From NCBI GenBank assembly GCA_018242215.1, contig JAFECG010000021.1, positions 1 to 64,000 of the forward strand: 64,000 bases of DNA, in the 5' to 3' direction. Shown here one piece after another: positions 54,002 through 63,911 of the stretch. The number at the start of each line of letters is the position of its first letter. Positions within the stretch are counted from its first letter, which is position 1. The translations under genes were made by a program, and so were the position numbers. This DNA comes from Pseudomonadota bacterium. Its GTDB lineage: Bacteria > Pseudomonadota > Alphaproteobacteria > Rhizobiales > Hyphomicrobiaceae. The notes below the pieces were generated by a model. That model made no database searches. It was not told the origin of the DNA and saw nothing but the letters and a program-made list of their open reading frames with translations.

Positions 54002-54949
54002 TTATTTCCGTCCCGGATCGTAGCCGTGCTTCTGGCGCCACTCCGAAAAGAAGTAGGACAGGCTTTCGTCGACCTCAGGGGGCATGACGATCTTCACGGT
54101 CACGAGCTGGTCGCCGACGTGGCCACCTTTACCACGGGCGCCCTTGCCTTTGAGGCGGAACGTTTTGCCCGAACTCGTCCCCTTCGGAATCGAAAGCTGC
54201 ACGCGGCCCGATGGCGTCGGCACCTCGACCCGGCCGCCGAGTACGGCTTCGTCGATCGTGATCGGCAGATCCAGCAGGATGTCGTCGCCGTCGCGCTTGA
54301 AATCGGGATGCGCTCGGACCTTGATTTCAACCAGGGCGTCACCGCGCTCGCCGCCATGACCTCCAGCCACGCCCTTGCCCTTCAGCCGCAGGACTTGGCC
54401 ATCGGCCACTCCTTCGGGAACGTTGAGATCGAGCACGCCGCCGTCCGGCAGCGTTACGCGCTTTTTCGCACCCCGGACGGCTTCGAGGAAGTCGATCTCG
54501 AGCGAATAGCGCACATCCTGGCCGCGCGATGCGAAACCGTGCGCCTCCCCCCGGCGGGCTCCGGCATTCGCCGAGCCGAAGACATCCGAAAAAATATCGG
54601 AAAAGCTGAAATCCTCAAAACCCGCTCGCGCGCCCGCACGGCCTTCGAAGCCTCGCGCCCCGAAAGGACCGCGATGGGCACCGGCGCGGCTCCATTGGGG
54701 ACGGCGAGGATCACCCTTCGCGTCGATTTCGCCGGTGTCGTACTGGCGGCGCTTTTCCGGATCGCTCAGAATATCGTTGGCGGCCGTTATCTTCTTGAAG
54801 CGCTCGGCGGCCGCGGAATTGTCCGGATTGACATCCGGATGATTGGCCTTCGCAAGCTTGCGGAATGCACTTCGTATTTCATCCTCTGTCGCCCCGCGCG
54901 ATACGCCGAGAATGTCATATAGATCTTCGGCCATGGAGGCTGTCTTCAT
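54002..54949 (-). CDS. CbpA-like DnaJ-family co-chaperone
   Basis: A 315-residue J-protein of the class with no zinc-finger domain. The J domain (about residues 6-75) has the HPD motif in AKANHPDVNPD. A Gly/Phe/Arg-rich linker (WSRAGAHRG, FGARGFEG) follows and two C-terminal substrate-binding domains with LKGKGVAGGHGGERGDALV and FRLKGKGARGKGGHVGD. It stimulates DnaK ATPase and holds clients. It may start at ATG 54934 (MAEDLYDILG) or ATG 54949. It lies 61 bases past the ppx gene on the same strand. Confidence 0.9.
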   Translation of the reverse strand: MKTASMAEDLYDILGVSRGATEDEIRSAFRKLAKANHPDVNPDNSAAAERFKKITAANDILSDPEKRRQYDTGEIDAKGDPRRPQWSRAGAHRGPFGARGFEGRAGARAGFEDFSFSDIFSDVFGSANAGARRGEAHGFASRGQDVRYSLEIDFLEAVRGAKKRVTLPDGGVLDLNVPEGVADGQVLRLKGKGVAGGHGGERGDALVEIKVRAHPDFKRDGDDILLDLPITIDEAVLGGRVEVPTPSGRVQLSIPKGTSSGKTFRLKGKGARGKGGHVGDQLVTVKIVMPPEVDESLSYFFSEWRQKHGYDPGRK

Positions 54950-55010
54950 CCTTCAAATCCCGGTCGAGATTATCAGAAATTGTTGCGTCGCAAGCGAGGC
55001 GTACTGCCTC

Positions 55011-56546
55011 TCAACTGATAATTCGGATCTCCGCCCGCTTGCCGACCAATTCGGCCAAAGCACCGAACCGGCGCCGCAGCCTTTCCCCGTCGAGAGCGGC
55101 ATAAGCGGGTGGGAGCGTCAATATGAGAGCGCCGTCCTCGTAGCTCAAGGGCGTCTGGTCGATGACGCCGGCCATGCCTATCGAGAGCATATGGGCGGCC
55201 CGGATCGCGGCGCCAACTATCCGCGCGCGGCGCTGGACGCGCTTGCTGACGAGGCTGCGGAGACGGTCCGACAGCTGGGCGCCGTTGTCCTCGGAACTCT
55301 CATGGCGATGGAATACGGAAAGGGCGAGGAAGATGCGTCCCTGATGATCGACGCCACCAAGCCCGGCATGGGCGATGGTGTTAACGCTCTGCTCGCCGCG
55401 GTAATCCGGATGGGCACGCCAGCCGACATCGGAAAGGAGGCATGCCGCGTGGCGCAGGCGGCGTTCATCAGCCGTCTCTTCGAGCGCCGGATCGGAAAAG
55501 AGCGTGTCGGTCCAATCGCACAACTCGAACGCGTGTGCGACCGAACGCGACCTTAGGGCGGCATAGTCTTCGCAAAAGCTCAAGAGAGGATCGCGGGCGC
55601 GCTCGTAAGGCGGCAGCAGGCCGTAAATCAGTCCCTCGCGGATCCCGAAGACCGAGAACACGACCTGCCGCGGCTCCATCTGGCGCAGGAGCCGCTCAAG
55701 CACGAGAGCGCCGAACGGCAGCACCTCGCGACGCGCCCGCGCCACTCCGGTGATGCCCGGGAGATCCAGCGGCTTCTTGACCTTACGGAATTGCTCGCAG
55801 AGGTCGAGCGCCTCGCGCGTCGTCAACCGATAGCCCTGCATCACGCGCAGCGGATAGTCGACGCGATCCATCTGCATTTTCGCCAGGGCGCGCCACGTGC
55901 CGCCGACGGCATAAAATGTGCGCCCGGCGCCATTTCTGAGCCAGGGCAGACTGGCCAGCGCATTGTCGATGATGTCCGTGGCGCGCTCGATCCTGTTGCC
56001 CGTCGTATCGATGAGGCGAAGCCCGCCGAGAGGGAGCGTTGCGGCGTCCTTCATTTGGTCGTCAGCCAGATCCGTCAGCTCGAGGCTGCCGCCGCCCAGA
56101 TCGCCAGCCATGCCATCGGCGTCGACGAAACCCATCATGATGCCTTGGGCCGCAAGGCGGGCTTCCGTTTCTCCCGACAAGACTTCGATCCTGGCGCCGA
56201 TCGCCTCTTCGCCGCGCTGGATGAAGTCGCGGCCGTTCTGTGCGTCTCGGACGGCCGCCGTCGCGATGACGCGGATGTTCTTCACGCTCAGAATGCGCGC
56301 GATCACCTTGAATCGCGCCAGTGCCGACAAAGTGCGATCAACCGCCTCGACGCCGAGGCTTCCGGTCGTCGCCACCGAGCGACCGAGACCGCAAAGAACC
56401 TTTTCGTTGAAGACCGGAGTCGGTGCCCGCACAGCACCTTCATAGACGACGAGGCGCACCGAGTTGGAGCCGATATCGACGACGCCGATAGGCTCCATTT
56501 CCGCGGTACGCTCATTCGCGCCCGAGACTTCTTTCCAGCGTGTCAT
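55011..56546 (-). CDS. ppx: Exopolyphosphatase Ppx/GppA
   Basis: A 511-residue ASKHA-fold phosphatase that degrades polyphosphate or pppGpp. The phosphate-1 motif DIGSNSVRLVVYEG is near residue 24, and the phosphate-2 motif DLGGGSLEL is at about 148. The second half is HD-like helical (MLSIGMAGVID). Separation of exopolyphosphatase from GppA activity needs assay. It starts 18 bases after the ppk stop and pairs with that synthesis gene, a common arrangement. An in-frame MEPIGVVDIG start at 56498 would give a shorter form. Confidence 0.92.
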   Translation of the reverse strand: MTRWKEVSGANERTAEMEPIGVVDIGSNSVRLVVYEGAVRAPTPVFNEKVLCGLGRSVATTGSLGVEAVDRTLSALARFKVIARILSVKNIRVIATAAVRDAQNGRDFIQRGEEAIGARIEVLSGETEARLAAQGIMMGFVDADGMAGDLGGGSLELTDLADDQMKDAATLPLGGLRLIDTTGNRIERATDIIDNALASLPWLRNGAGRTFYAVGGTWRALAKMQMDRVDYPLRVMQGYRLTTREALDLCEQFRKVKKPLDLPGITGVARARREVLPFGALVLERLLRQMEPRQVVFSVFGIREGLIYGLLPPYERARDPLLSFCEDYAALRSRSVAHAFELCDWTDTLFSDPALEETADERRLRHAACLLSDVGWRAHPDYRGEQSVNTIAHAGLGGVDHQGRIFLALSVFHRHESSEDNGAQLSDRLRSLVSKRVQRRARIVGAAIRAAHMLSIGMAGVIDQTPLSYEDGALILTLPPAYAALDGERLRRRFGALAELVGKRAEIRIIS

Positions 56547-56563
56547 TCAGGCACCCGGCCTAC

Positions 56564-58732
56564 CTAACCGGGCTGGCGAAAACGCTGCGGGAAGCTCTCT
56601 TTCAGAGACTGTCCGCGACCCGAAAGCGAAGGATTGGTCATGAAGTACTTGTGGGCATTGAAGGCTTCCTCCCCCGGACCCGGTTCGATCCGGGTCGCGC
56701 TGCCGTCGGAGTTGATCCGCCAGCTCTGCTGGTTGTCTTTCAAGTTCGCAACCATGATCTGATTGAGCACCTGCTCGTGGACAGTCGGATTCTTCACCGG
56801 CGCCATGGCTTCAACCCGCCGGTCAAGATTTCGCGGCATCATATCGGCGGAGCTGATGTAGACGGCGGCTTTGGGGGAAGGCAAGGCCTCTCCGTTCGCG
56901 AAGCAGTAAATGCGCGAGTGTTCGAGGAAGCGACCGACGATGCTCTTTACACGTATGTTGCTTGAAAGACCCGGAATTCCCGGACGCAGGCAGCAAATGC
57001 CGCGAACGACGAGGTCGATCGGCACGCCGGCGTTGCTCGCCTCATAGAGCGACGCGATGATCTGCGAATCGACCAGCGCGTTCATTTTCCACCAGATGCC
57101 GGATGGCCTGCCGGCCTTGGCATTGCGAATTTCTTCCGCGATGTGCGTCATGATGCGGTTGCGGATGCCGTGCGGGCTTGCCGCCATGCATTCAAGCTCG
57201 ACGGGTTCTCCGTAGCCGGTCACGAAATTCAGGATGCGGGTGATGTCGCGCGCCATCACGGGGTCGGTCGTGAAGAGCGAAAGGTCGGTATAAACGCGCG
57301 CCGTCTGCGGATGGTAATTGCCGGTGCCGATGTGGCAGTAGGTCGTGAGGTCAGCACCTTCGCGACGGACGATGAGGCCCAGCTTGGCGTGCGTCTTCAA
57401 TTCGGTAAAGCCATACACAACATGCACACCCGCACTTTCAAGATCGCGGGCCCAGCGAATGTTCGCGGCTTCGTCGAAGCGGGCCTTCAACTCAACGACG
57501 GCCGTGACGGATTTACCGGCCTCGACCGCCTCTTTCAGCGCCTGGATGATCGGACTGTCGCGCGACGTGCGGTAGAGCGTCCATTTGATCGCCATGACGT
57601 TCGGATCGGCGACCGCCTGACGCAAGTACTGGACGACGACATCGAAGCTTTCATAGGGGTGGTGGACGACGATATCCTTGTTGCGGACTGCGGCGAAGCA
57701 ATCGCCTGAAAATTCACGAATGCGTTCGGGAAAGCGGATCGTAAACGGCTTGAAGACGAGTTCCGGGCGATCGGACACAATAAGCTGCGAGGTATCCGCG
57801 ACCGCCAAGATTCCTTCCTTGACGAAGATGCTTTCGTCGCGCACCTCCAGCTCGTCGATGACGAACTTGCGAAGTTTCACAGGCATCCGTGAATCGATCT
57901 CAAGCCGGATGACATTGCCACGACGACGGCGCTTCAACTGGCTCTCGTATGACCGCACGAGGTCTTCGGCTTCTTCCTGGAATTCGATGTCGCTGTCGCG
58001 CAGGACGCGAAACGTGCCCTGGCCCTTGATCTCGAACCCGGAGAACAGCTCCGTTAGGAACATGCCTATGACGTTCTCGAGCTGGATGAAGCGGACGTCC
58101 TTCGGCTTATCGGGTTTTGCCTCGAGGCGAATGAAGCGGTCGATCTGGCCCGGGATCGGGATGAGCCCGTTCATGGACTTGTTGTCGAGAGGCCGGACCA
58201 TTTCGACGGCGAGCGTCATCGCCTTATTGGGAATGAACGGAAAGGGATGCGCGGGATCGGCGGCGATCGGCGTCAGGATCGGAAAGATGTGCGTCAAAAA
58301 GAGCTTCTCAAGCCAAGCGCGCTCCTGAGATGTCAGGTCTTCGGGCTGGAGCACGTGGAGTCCGGCATCCGCCATCTCCCTCTTGATCGTCCTCCACGTC
58401 GCCTGCTCGTCAGCGACGAGGACGGTTGCGAATTTATTGATTGCCGCGAGCTGCTGCATCGGCGTCAGGCCGTCTTGCGAGAGCGTCGCGACGCCGGCGC
58501 GGATCTGACCGTAAACACCCGCGGCTCGCACCATGTAGAATTCGTCGAGGTTGTCAGCGGCGATAGAAAGGAAGCGCAGGCGTTCGAGCAACGGATGCTG
58601 AGTGTTCGCAGCTTCTTCAAGAACCCGCCGATTGAACTGAAGCCAGGACAGTTCGCGATTGTAGAAGCGGTCCGGTCCTTCGGGCACGGATTGGACGTCT
58701 GCCTTGCCACTTCTGCTTTTCACGGTTGCCAT
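56564..58732 (-). CDS. ppk: Polyphosphate kinase Ppk1
   Basis: A 722-residue enzyme that makes polyphosphate from ATP. The N-domain starts [19 protein letters not shown] and has the H-domain [14 protein letters not shown]. The autophosphorylated His is in [26 protein letters not shown]-like ([15 protein letters not shown]) and [26 protein letters not shown] are the C-terminal catalytic motifs. ATG 58732 gives the usual N-terminus. It is followed by ppx with an 18-base gap. Confidence 0.95.
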   Translation of the reverse strand: MATVKSRSGKADVQSVPEGPDRFYNRELSWLQFNRRVLEEAANTQHPLLERLRFLSIAADNLDEFYMVRAAGVYGQIRAGVATLSQDGLTPMQQLAAINKFATVLVADEQATWRTIKREMADAGLHVLQPEDLTSQERAWLEKLFLTHIFPILTPIAADPAHPFPFIPNKAMTLAVEMVRPLDNKSMNGLIPIPGQIDRFIRLEAKPDKPKDVRFIQLENVIGMFLTELFSGFEIKGQGTFRVLRDSDIEFQEEAEDLVRSYESQLKRRRRGNVIRLEIDSRMPVKLRKFVIDELEVRDESIFVKEGILAVADTSQLIVSDRPELVFKPFTIRFPERIREFSGDCFAAVRNKDIVVHHPYESFDVVVQYLRQAVADPNVMAIKWTLYRTSRDSPIIQALKEAVEAGKSVTAVVELKARFDEAANIRWARDLESAGVHVVYGFTELKTHAKLGLIVRREGADLTTYCHIGTGNYHPQTARVYTDLSLFTTDPVMARDITRILNFVTGYGEPVELECMAASPHGIRNRIMTHIAEEIRNAKAGRPSGIWWKMNALVDSQIIASLYEASNAGVPIDLVVRGICCLRPGIPGLSSNIRVKSIVGRFLEHSRIYCFANGEALPSPKAAVYISSADMMPRNLDRRVEAMAPVKNPTVHEQVLNQIMVANLKDNQQSWRINSDGSATRIEPGPGEEAFNAHKYFMTNPSLSGRGQSLKESFPQRFRQPG

Positions 58733-58828
58733 GGTGCGAGAATGCTCCGAAACCCGGTCAGGAAATCCATATAGTAGGTTTACACCCAAATAACGAACGG
58801 GCGCGTTACAGTCGATTCATGCCTGAAT

Positions 58829-59503
58829 TCAATAGCCCAGCGCGTCGAGTGTCGCAGCCGCAATGGCGCGCGTGACCCGTCGCTGCAGGACGAGGGCGCG
58901 CCGATCCGCTCCGGCCACGAACCGCTCTGCGGCCAACATCGATCGTTCCATCCGCACCAGGACGTAGTTGACGAGGTGCGGCTCGACGCTCAACTGGCGG
59001 TCAGCGAAGAGCTTGACGAGAACGGCGCGCAGAAGCGCATCGTCCGGCGGATCGATGACGGCCAGCGGCAATGCTTTGAGTCTGGAGCGGAGATCGGGAA
59101 GCGTGATCGCAAGATCGCCCGGCACCGCGTCGGTCGTCAGGAGGATCTGCAGCCGCTGCTCGCGGACCAGATTGAGGAGATGGAACAGCGCCGCCTCGTC
59201 GGCGACGTTCTGGACGTCTTCGATCAGGACGGAACCCGCCGCCGCGACCGCCGGAACGGTCTCTCGCGAGATTTCGGAGGCCTCGAATGCCTTGGCGCCG
59301 GACCGGGCAATCCAGACGTTTGCAAGATGCGATTTCCCGCTGCCCTTGGCGCCGGCAATGACCGCAGCGCCGACGGGCCAGTCGGGCCAGCGATCGACGA
59401 GGTTCACGGCGGCGGCGTTCGACTCGGAGACGAGAAAATCTTCAAGTCCCATCGCCGCTCTATGCGGTAGTTCAAAAACAAGCTGCTCTGGCGTCGTGGT
59501 CAT
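58829..59503 (-). CDS. hdaA: DnaA-related replication regulator HdaA
   Basis: A 224-residue AAA+ protein homologous to DnaA domains III-IV that stimulates ATP hydrolysis by DnaA (regulatory inactivation) with the sliding clamp. An N-terminal clamp-binding motif (QLVFELPH) is present. Walker A is AGAKGSGKSHL, and IEDVQN is at the Walker B position. LPDLRSRLKALP is the sensor/arginine-finger area. Its N-terminus and length fit HdaA in Caulobacterales/Rhizobiales. It lies between the PerM gene and ppk, in a conserved order. Confidence 0.9.
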   Translation of the reverse strand: MTTTPEQLVFELPHRAAMGLEDFLVSESNAAAVNLVDRWPDWPVGAAVIAGAKGSGKSHLANVWIARSGAKAFEASEISRETVPAVAAAGSVLIEDVQNVADEAALFHLLNLVREQRLQILLTTDAVPGDLAITLPDLRSRLKALPLAVIDPPDDALLRAVLVKLFADRQLSVEPHLVNYVLVRMERSMLAAERFVAGADRRALVLQRRVTRAIAAATLDALGY

Positions 59504-59511
59504 GGGACAGT

Positions 59512-60597
59512 TCAGGATAGGTCCTTCGGCACCGCTTCGACCTCGCCCTTATAAACGGAGGATTCAAGATATTTGCGAAGCGCGAAGCGTACGAGCACGC
59601 CGATTGCGGCGGAAACCGGCACGGCGACAAGAAGACCAAGAAATCCGAACAGATAGCTGAAAGTCAGCAACGCGAAAATCACCCACACCGGGTGGAGGCC
59701 GACCTCCGAGCCGATGACGTAGGGACTGAGGATTGCGGATTCGAGAACCTGCCCACCGACCAGGATACCGACGATGATCAGAACGTGCGTCAGGTCGGGC
59801 CAATACTGGACGATCGCAAGAAGCGTTGCCACGATGGCACCGAGCCACCATCCAAAAACCGGAATGAACGCCGCCAGTCCTGTGGCGACGCCGACGAGCA
59901 GGCCGTAATCCAATCCCGACAGACTCAGAGTCGTCCCGTAGTAGATCGCGAGAATGATGCACACGAGGCCCTGTCCGCGGATGAATGCCGAGATGCTTGC
60001 ATTCACTTCCACTGCGAGAGCGCGGATCTCATCGGCCTCGTCGCGCGGGAGTAGGGAATCGAGCTTGGCTATGATCTTTGGCCAATCGAGAAGCACGTAA
60101 AAGAACACGACCGGCGTCACGAGAATGACTGAAAAGAAGTTGAATGCAGCGGAGCCTTGACTCCATACGCTCTGAGCGATGCTGCCGAGAATGCCGGGTA
60201 TGGCTCCGGTGAAGCCGTCGAGCGCGTTTTGGACGGTCGCTTCGGCCTCGGGGTATCTTGGCCCAAGGTGTTCGCGTGCCGTCGTCTCGATCAACGTTTT
60301 TAACCGCTCCAGTTCGCGGGGGGCTGCTTCGAGCAGTCCGGCCGCCTGCTGAAAAAGGATCGGCACGACGAAGACGAGCGTCAGCGTGATGACAAAAATC
60401 GAGCACGCGAGCAGCAAAACGGCCGAGATCCACCGGGGGATGCCCGCTCGTCCCATTGCATCGACGACGGGGTTCACGAAATACGCCAGCGTCAGACCGA
60501 TGGCGAACGGCAGAAGTGCCGGCGCGATGAGCTGGACGATGTAGGCAAACAGCAGCGCAGTTGCCGCCCAAAAGAGCGCGTGCCGTTCAAAATGCAT
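59512..60597 (-). CDS. AI-2E/PerM-family transporter
   Basis: A 361-residue inner-membrane protein with about eight helices. Family hallmarks are LIAPALLPFAIGLTLAYFVNPVVD (23-46), FIPVFGWWLGAIVA and GLHPVWVIFALLTFSYLFGF. Members export autoinducer-2 or sodium/protons; the transported species cannot be read here. Its stop is 8 bases upstream of hdaA. The close spacing implies one transcript with the CDP-alcohol transferase upstream. Confidence 0.88.
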   Translation of the reverse strand: MHFERHALFWAATALLFAYIVQLIAPALLPFAIGLTLAYFVNPVVDAMGRAGIPRWISAVLLLACSIFVITLTLVFVVPILFQQAAGLLEAAPRELERLKTLIETTAREHLGPRYPEAEATVQNALDGFTGAIPGILGSIAQSVWSQGSAAFNFFSVILVTPVVFFYVLLDWPKIIAKLDSLLPRDEADEIRALAVEVNASISAFIRGQGLVCIILAIYYGTTLSLSGLDYGLLVGVATGLAAFIPVFGWWLGAIVATLLAIVQYWPDLTHVLIIVGILVGGQVLESAILSPYVIGSEVGLHPVWVIFALLTFSYLFGFLGLLVAVPVSAAIGVLVRFALRKYLESSVYKGEVEAVPKDLS

Positions 60598-60647
60598 GAT
60601 CCTATCCGTTATGCCAAGCCAGCGCGCAGCATGACCTCAAACGCGCA

Positions 60648-61334
60648 TCATTTCGAGCGCGGAGTTTCATCTATCGTCATATGGCGGAGCCACACGCGCA
60701 GATAGGCAACGAGGGAGGCGATTGTCGTGCCGGCCGCGAGGAATGTCAGCAGTTGCACGGGGCCTTTAAGTTTCAGCGTAAAAGCCTCATCGGCCAGTAC
60801 GGTTGCTGCAAGGACGATCTGCGCAACAGTGTTCATTTTGCTGATGGCGAGGGGCTTCATCGGAGTCGGGTGATCGAGCAACCAGGAGAGCATCACCGCC
60901 ATGACGATGAGGGCGTCCCGAGACACGACCAGGATGACCAGCCAAGATGGCAACCGGCCGGTGACGCCGAGCGCAATGAAGATGCAAACGATCAGAAGCT
61001 TGTCAGCCAACGGATCGAGATAGGCGCCGAGTTCCGTCTCCCAATTGAAGCGTTTCGCGAGAAATCCATCGACCGCATCGGAAATGCCGGCAGCGACGAA
61101 TGCCAGGAAAGCCACTTGGAGCTCGCCCGTCAGCAGCAACCAAAAGACCACGGGCACGAGGATCACTCGACCGAGCGTAATTAGATTTGGAATGCTCACG
61201 CCGCCTGCGTCCCCGTCTGACCCGATCGCCCGGCGGATATCACGGATCGCCAGGCGGCGCGAACCTAGCCTTTCAGAGTTTCCCGCGTCGAGAATAACCT
61301 CCTTTGCATTGCGGAAGAGTCGGCTTACGGACAT
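60648..61334 (-). CDS. CDP-alcohol phosphatidyltransferase (PgsA-like)
   Basis: An integral membrane enzyme, 228 residues from ATG 61334. The CDP-alcohol transferase signature D-G-x2-A-R-x8-G-x3-D-x3-D reads DAVDGFLAKRFNWETELGAY and LDPLADK, slightly varied at AR to AK. SIPNLITLGRVILVPV fits phosphatidylglycerophosphate synthase. The first 45 residues are hydrophilic and lack family support, so a start at GTG 61199 is possible. In the usual alphaproteobacterial order this gene lies between DUF2066 and PerM/hdaA. Assignment to PgsA is likely but not certain. Confidence 0.85.
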   Translation of the reverse strand: MSVSRLFRNAKEVILDAGNSERLGSRRLAIRDIRRAIGSDGDAGGVSIPNLITLGRVILVPVVFWLLLTGELQVAFLAFVAAGISDAVDGFLAKRFNWETELGAYLDPLADKLLIVCIFIALGVTGRLPSWLVILVVSRDALIVMAVMLSWLLDHPTPMKPLAISKMNTVAQIVLAATVLADEAFTLKLKGPVQLLTFLAAGTTIASLVAYLRVWLRHMTIDETPRSK

Positions 61335-61399
61335 TGCACGGCGGACATCGAAACGGCGCGTTCATCGCCGCACCGCACGATCGATTATGTCTTTGTTTT

Positions 61400-62536
61400 T
61401 CAATAGTTTGAACGAAGAACCCATCCCGAGCCCGAGTTGCCCAGATTCAGCCCGCGTGCGCTCAGCGCAGTTGCGAGGCTTCTGGCGCCGCCAGGATATT
61501 TCAGCGAAATGTCGGCGCTGCCTTCCGTCACGGCACCGATGTTGAGAGCATCGACGCCCGGCGTATCGAGGAGTTGCGTACGCATCTGGTCCCATTGATC
61601 GGCACTGGCGAATTCCGCGATGAGCGTCACGTCTTCGCCAGCGCCCGTCGTCGAGGCTTCCCACACGGGAAAATCGGACGCGGGGGGCGCCCCTTGCGCA
61701 ATTCCCGATTTCACGGCTTTCCAGCGGCCCTCCAAAACGCCCAACGAGACGACTGCCGCGAGTTGAGAGGCGTAGTCGAGATCGCCGTCAGAGATGCGAT
61801 ACGTCCGCTTCAGAAGCAGACCGCCGACCGCATCGTTTCCGGCAAGGGTCACGTTGAGCTTCTTGGCCGCCACGTCAGGTTCGGCGATGGCGAAAACGAT
61901 CAGGCCGGAGCCATAGTCCGACTTGATCTTCTGCAAAGCGCTATCCTGTCCGGACACGAGCGCCTCGACCGTGTCGGTTTGAACGGAAGGCTTCAGATCC
62001 TTGATCTCAACCGGGGTGATCGTGTGCGTCAGGTCGAGACTCGACCAAGCGCGCCGCCAGAGGCCCTTGTCGTTGCTCGCCGTCGGCGGAGTGCCCTGGA
62101 GCAGGACCGTCACGACCGTCAGCGGCAGCGCTTGCTTGTCGACGAACGGGATGTTCTGGCCCGACAGCAGCGAGCGGATCGCATCGGGCTGGAAAGAAAA
62201 ATCGAGGCTCGCGTAATAGGCGGTCGACGAATTGCGTTCCGAACGAACCGAGATACCGGATATGAGATCTGCCGCTTTGACGCCTTGGACGCGCGTGAGT
62301 TGCTTATAGTCCGTGACCGGGACGACACGCTTCAGCAATGAGCGCAGAGCCGCCTGCTGTCCGTCGGCAAGTGCCTGTTCCTTGGCTGCAACGGCATTGG
62401 CGGCTGTCGCCTCGACGGGATAATTGCCGACGGTATAGGGCGCGTCGGGATCTTCGGCGGCGGCCGGCGCGACAAGAAGACATGCGACCGCCAACCACAA
62501 CGGGCAGACAATGGCGAAGCAGCGACTCGCGAGCAC
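61400..62536 (-). CDS. DUF2066 domain protein, exported
   Basis: A 378-residue protein with a signal peptide (residues 1-27, LLVAPAAAED). The DUF2066 region has YTVGNYPVEATAANAVAAKEQALADGQQAALRSLLKRVV (a family opening; given here only by positions 34-72). The C-terminus has DVTLIAEFASADQWDQ and ISLKYPGGARSLATAL. Translation begins at GTG 62536. Function of the family is unknown. It is followed by the CDP-alcohol transferase, and is divergent from purM, a layout kept in many Alphaproteobacteria. Confidence 0.82.
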   Translation of the reverse strand: MLASRCFAIVCPLWLAVACLLVAPAAAEDPDAPYTVGNYPVEATAANAVAAKEQALADGQQAALRSLLKRVVPVTDYKQLTRVQGVKAADLISGISVRSERNSSTAYYASLDFSFQPDAIRSLLSGQNIPFVDKQALPLTVVTVLLQGTPPTASNDKGLWRRAWSSLDLTHTITPVEIKDLKPSVQTDTVEALVSGQDSALQKIKSDYGSGLIVFAIAEPDVAAKKLNVTLAGNDAVGGLLLKRTYRISDGDLDYASQLAAVVSLGVLEGRWKAVKSGIAQGAPPASDFPVWEASTTGAGEDVTLIAEFASADQWDQMRTQLLDTPGVDALNIGAVTEGSADISLKYPGGARSLATALSARGLNLGNSGSGWVLRSNY

Positions 62537-62761
62537 CGTTAATCCCCCCGTTTTCGCATTTCAGGACCGTCAGACCAGCACCGGAAACCTCAGCGGAACC
62601 TGCCGGTGCGCGCTTCGTTGCTCTGAGGGCCAGTCGCTGCTACGACCCCCATCACGGGTTGGCAATGGGGCAAAAGTGAGTTTAACGGAAGCTTTCCCCT
62701 TTGCGAGGTCCCAAGGGCATGGCCCGCTCGAACCTAACATTCCGACCGACGACGAGGATTG

Positions 62762-63892
62762 ATGTCCGCGGCTGACGAGAACTCGCAAAAATCCATCACC
62801 TATGCCGACGCGGGCGTTGACATCGACGCTGGGAACGCACTCGTTGCGGCCATCAAGCCGCTCGCGAAGGCGACGAGCCGCCCAGGTGCCGATGTCGATC
62901 TCGGCGGCTTCGGCGGTCTTTTCGACCTCAAGCGCACGGGCTTTCGTGATCCGATCCTAGTTGCGGCAAACGACGGTGTCGGTACGAAGCTCAAGATCGC
63001 GATCGATACGGGGCGGCACTCGACGATCGGCATCGATCTCGTGGCGATGTGCGTCAACGATCTCGTAGTGCAGGGGGCGGAACCGCTTTTCTTTCTCGAC
63101 TATTTCGCCGTGGGCAAACTCGACGTTCAGGCTGCACGTGACGTCATCGCCGGTATCGCCGACGGCTGCCGCGATGCCGGTTGCGCTCTCATAGGCGGCG
63201 AAACGGCCGAGATGCCGGGTCTCTACAAGAATGGCGACTACGATCTGGCCGGGTTTTCCGTAGGGGCGGTCGAGCGGGATGAGATTCTTCCGCGCGCCGA
63301 CCTAGCCGTTGGTGACGTGCTGATCGGACTCAGATCGTCTGGCGTGCATTCGAATGGCTACAGCCTCGTACGCAAGCTCGTGGAGCGAGCGAAATTGGAC
63401 TGGGATAGCCCAGCGCCATTCGCGAGATCACAGACCTTGGCTGAAGCTCTGTTGATGCCGACGCGCATCTACGTAAAGCCGCTGCTTAGCGCTATCCGTG
63501 CGACGGGCGGTTCGGGCCTGAAGGGTGCAATCAAAGCGCTCTCGCATATTACCGGCGGCGGCCTTTCCGAGAACGTGCCGCGGGTGATGCCTAAGGATGT
63601 CGCAGCGCGCATCGCCCTTTCATCGTTCGAAGCGCCGCCCGTCTTTGGATGGCTCGCGAAGGCGGGGAACATCCCGGATTCGGAACTGCTCCGGACATTC
63701 AACTGCGGTATCGGCATGATCGCAGTGGTTTCGAAGGCGCGCAGCGACGACGTGATGGCGGCGCTGAAATCGGCAGGCGAAGAGCCCATTCTCATCGGCG
63801 ATGTCATTCCGCCGACCGGCGAGAAGTCCGAAGCCAAAGGCAAAGGCGAAGCCTGGGCAGTGCAGTACGAGGGCAAGCTTCGCTTCGGCTGA
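62762..63892 (+). CDS. purM: Phosphoribosylformylglycinamidine cyclo-ligase PurM
   Basis: The AIR synthetase of de novo purine synthesis, 376 residues from ATG 62762 with GAGGA five bases upstream. Family marks are [18 protein letters not shown] near the start, [27 protein letters not shown] and the C-terminal [13 protein letters not shown] is immediately preceded by an in-frame TTG that is less likely. It is divergent from the DUF2066 gene across about 225 bases. The downstream purN usually follows purM, but the minus-strand tail at the window edge shows that it does not here. Confidence 0.96.
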   Translation: MSAADENSQKSITYADAGVDIDAGNALVAAIKPLAKATSRPGADVDLGGFGGLFDLKRTGFRDPILVAANDGVGTKLKIAIDTGRHSTIGIDLVAMCVNDLVVQGAEPLFFLDYFAVGKLDVQAARDVIAGIADGCRDAGCALIGGETAEMPGLYKNGDYDLAGFSVGAVERDEILPRADLAVGDVLIGLRSSGVHSNGYSLVRKLVERAKLDWDSPAPFARSQTLAEALLMPTRIYVKPLLSAIRATGGSGLKGAIKALSHITGGGLSENVPRVMPKDVAARIALSSFEAPPVFGWLAKAGNIPDSELLRTFNCGIGMIAVVSKARSDDVMAALKSAGEEPILIGDVIPPTGEKSEAKGKGEAWAVQYEGKLRFG

Positions 63893-63911
63893 AAAAGAGA
63901 GTTGGTCTCTC

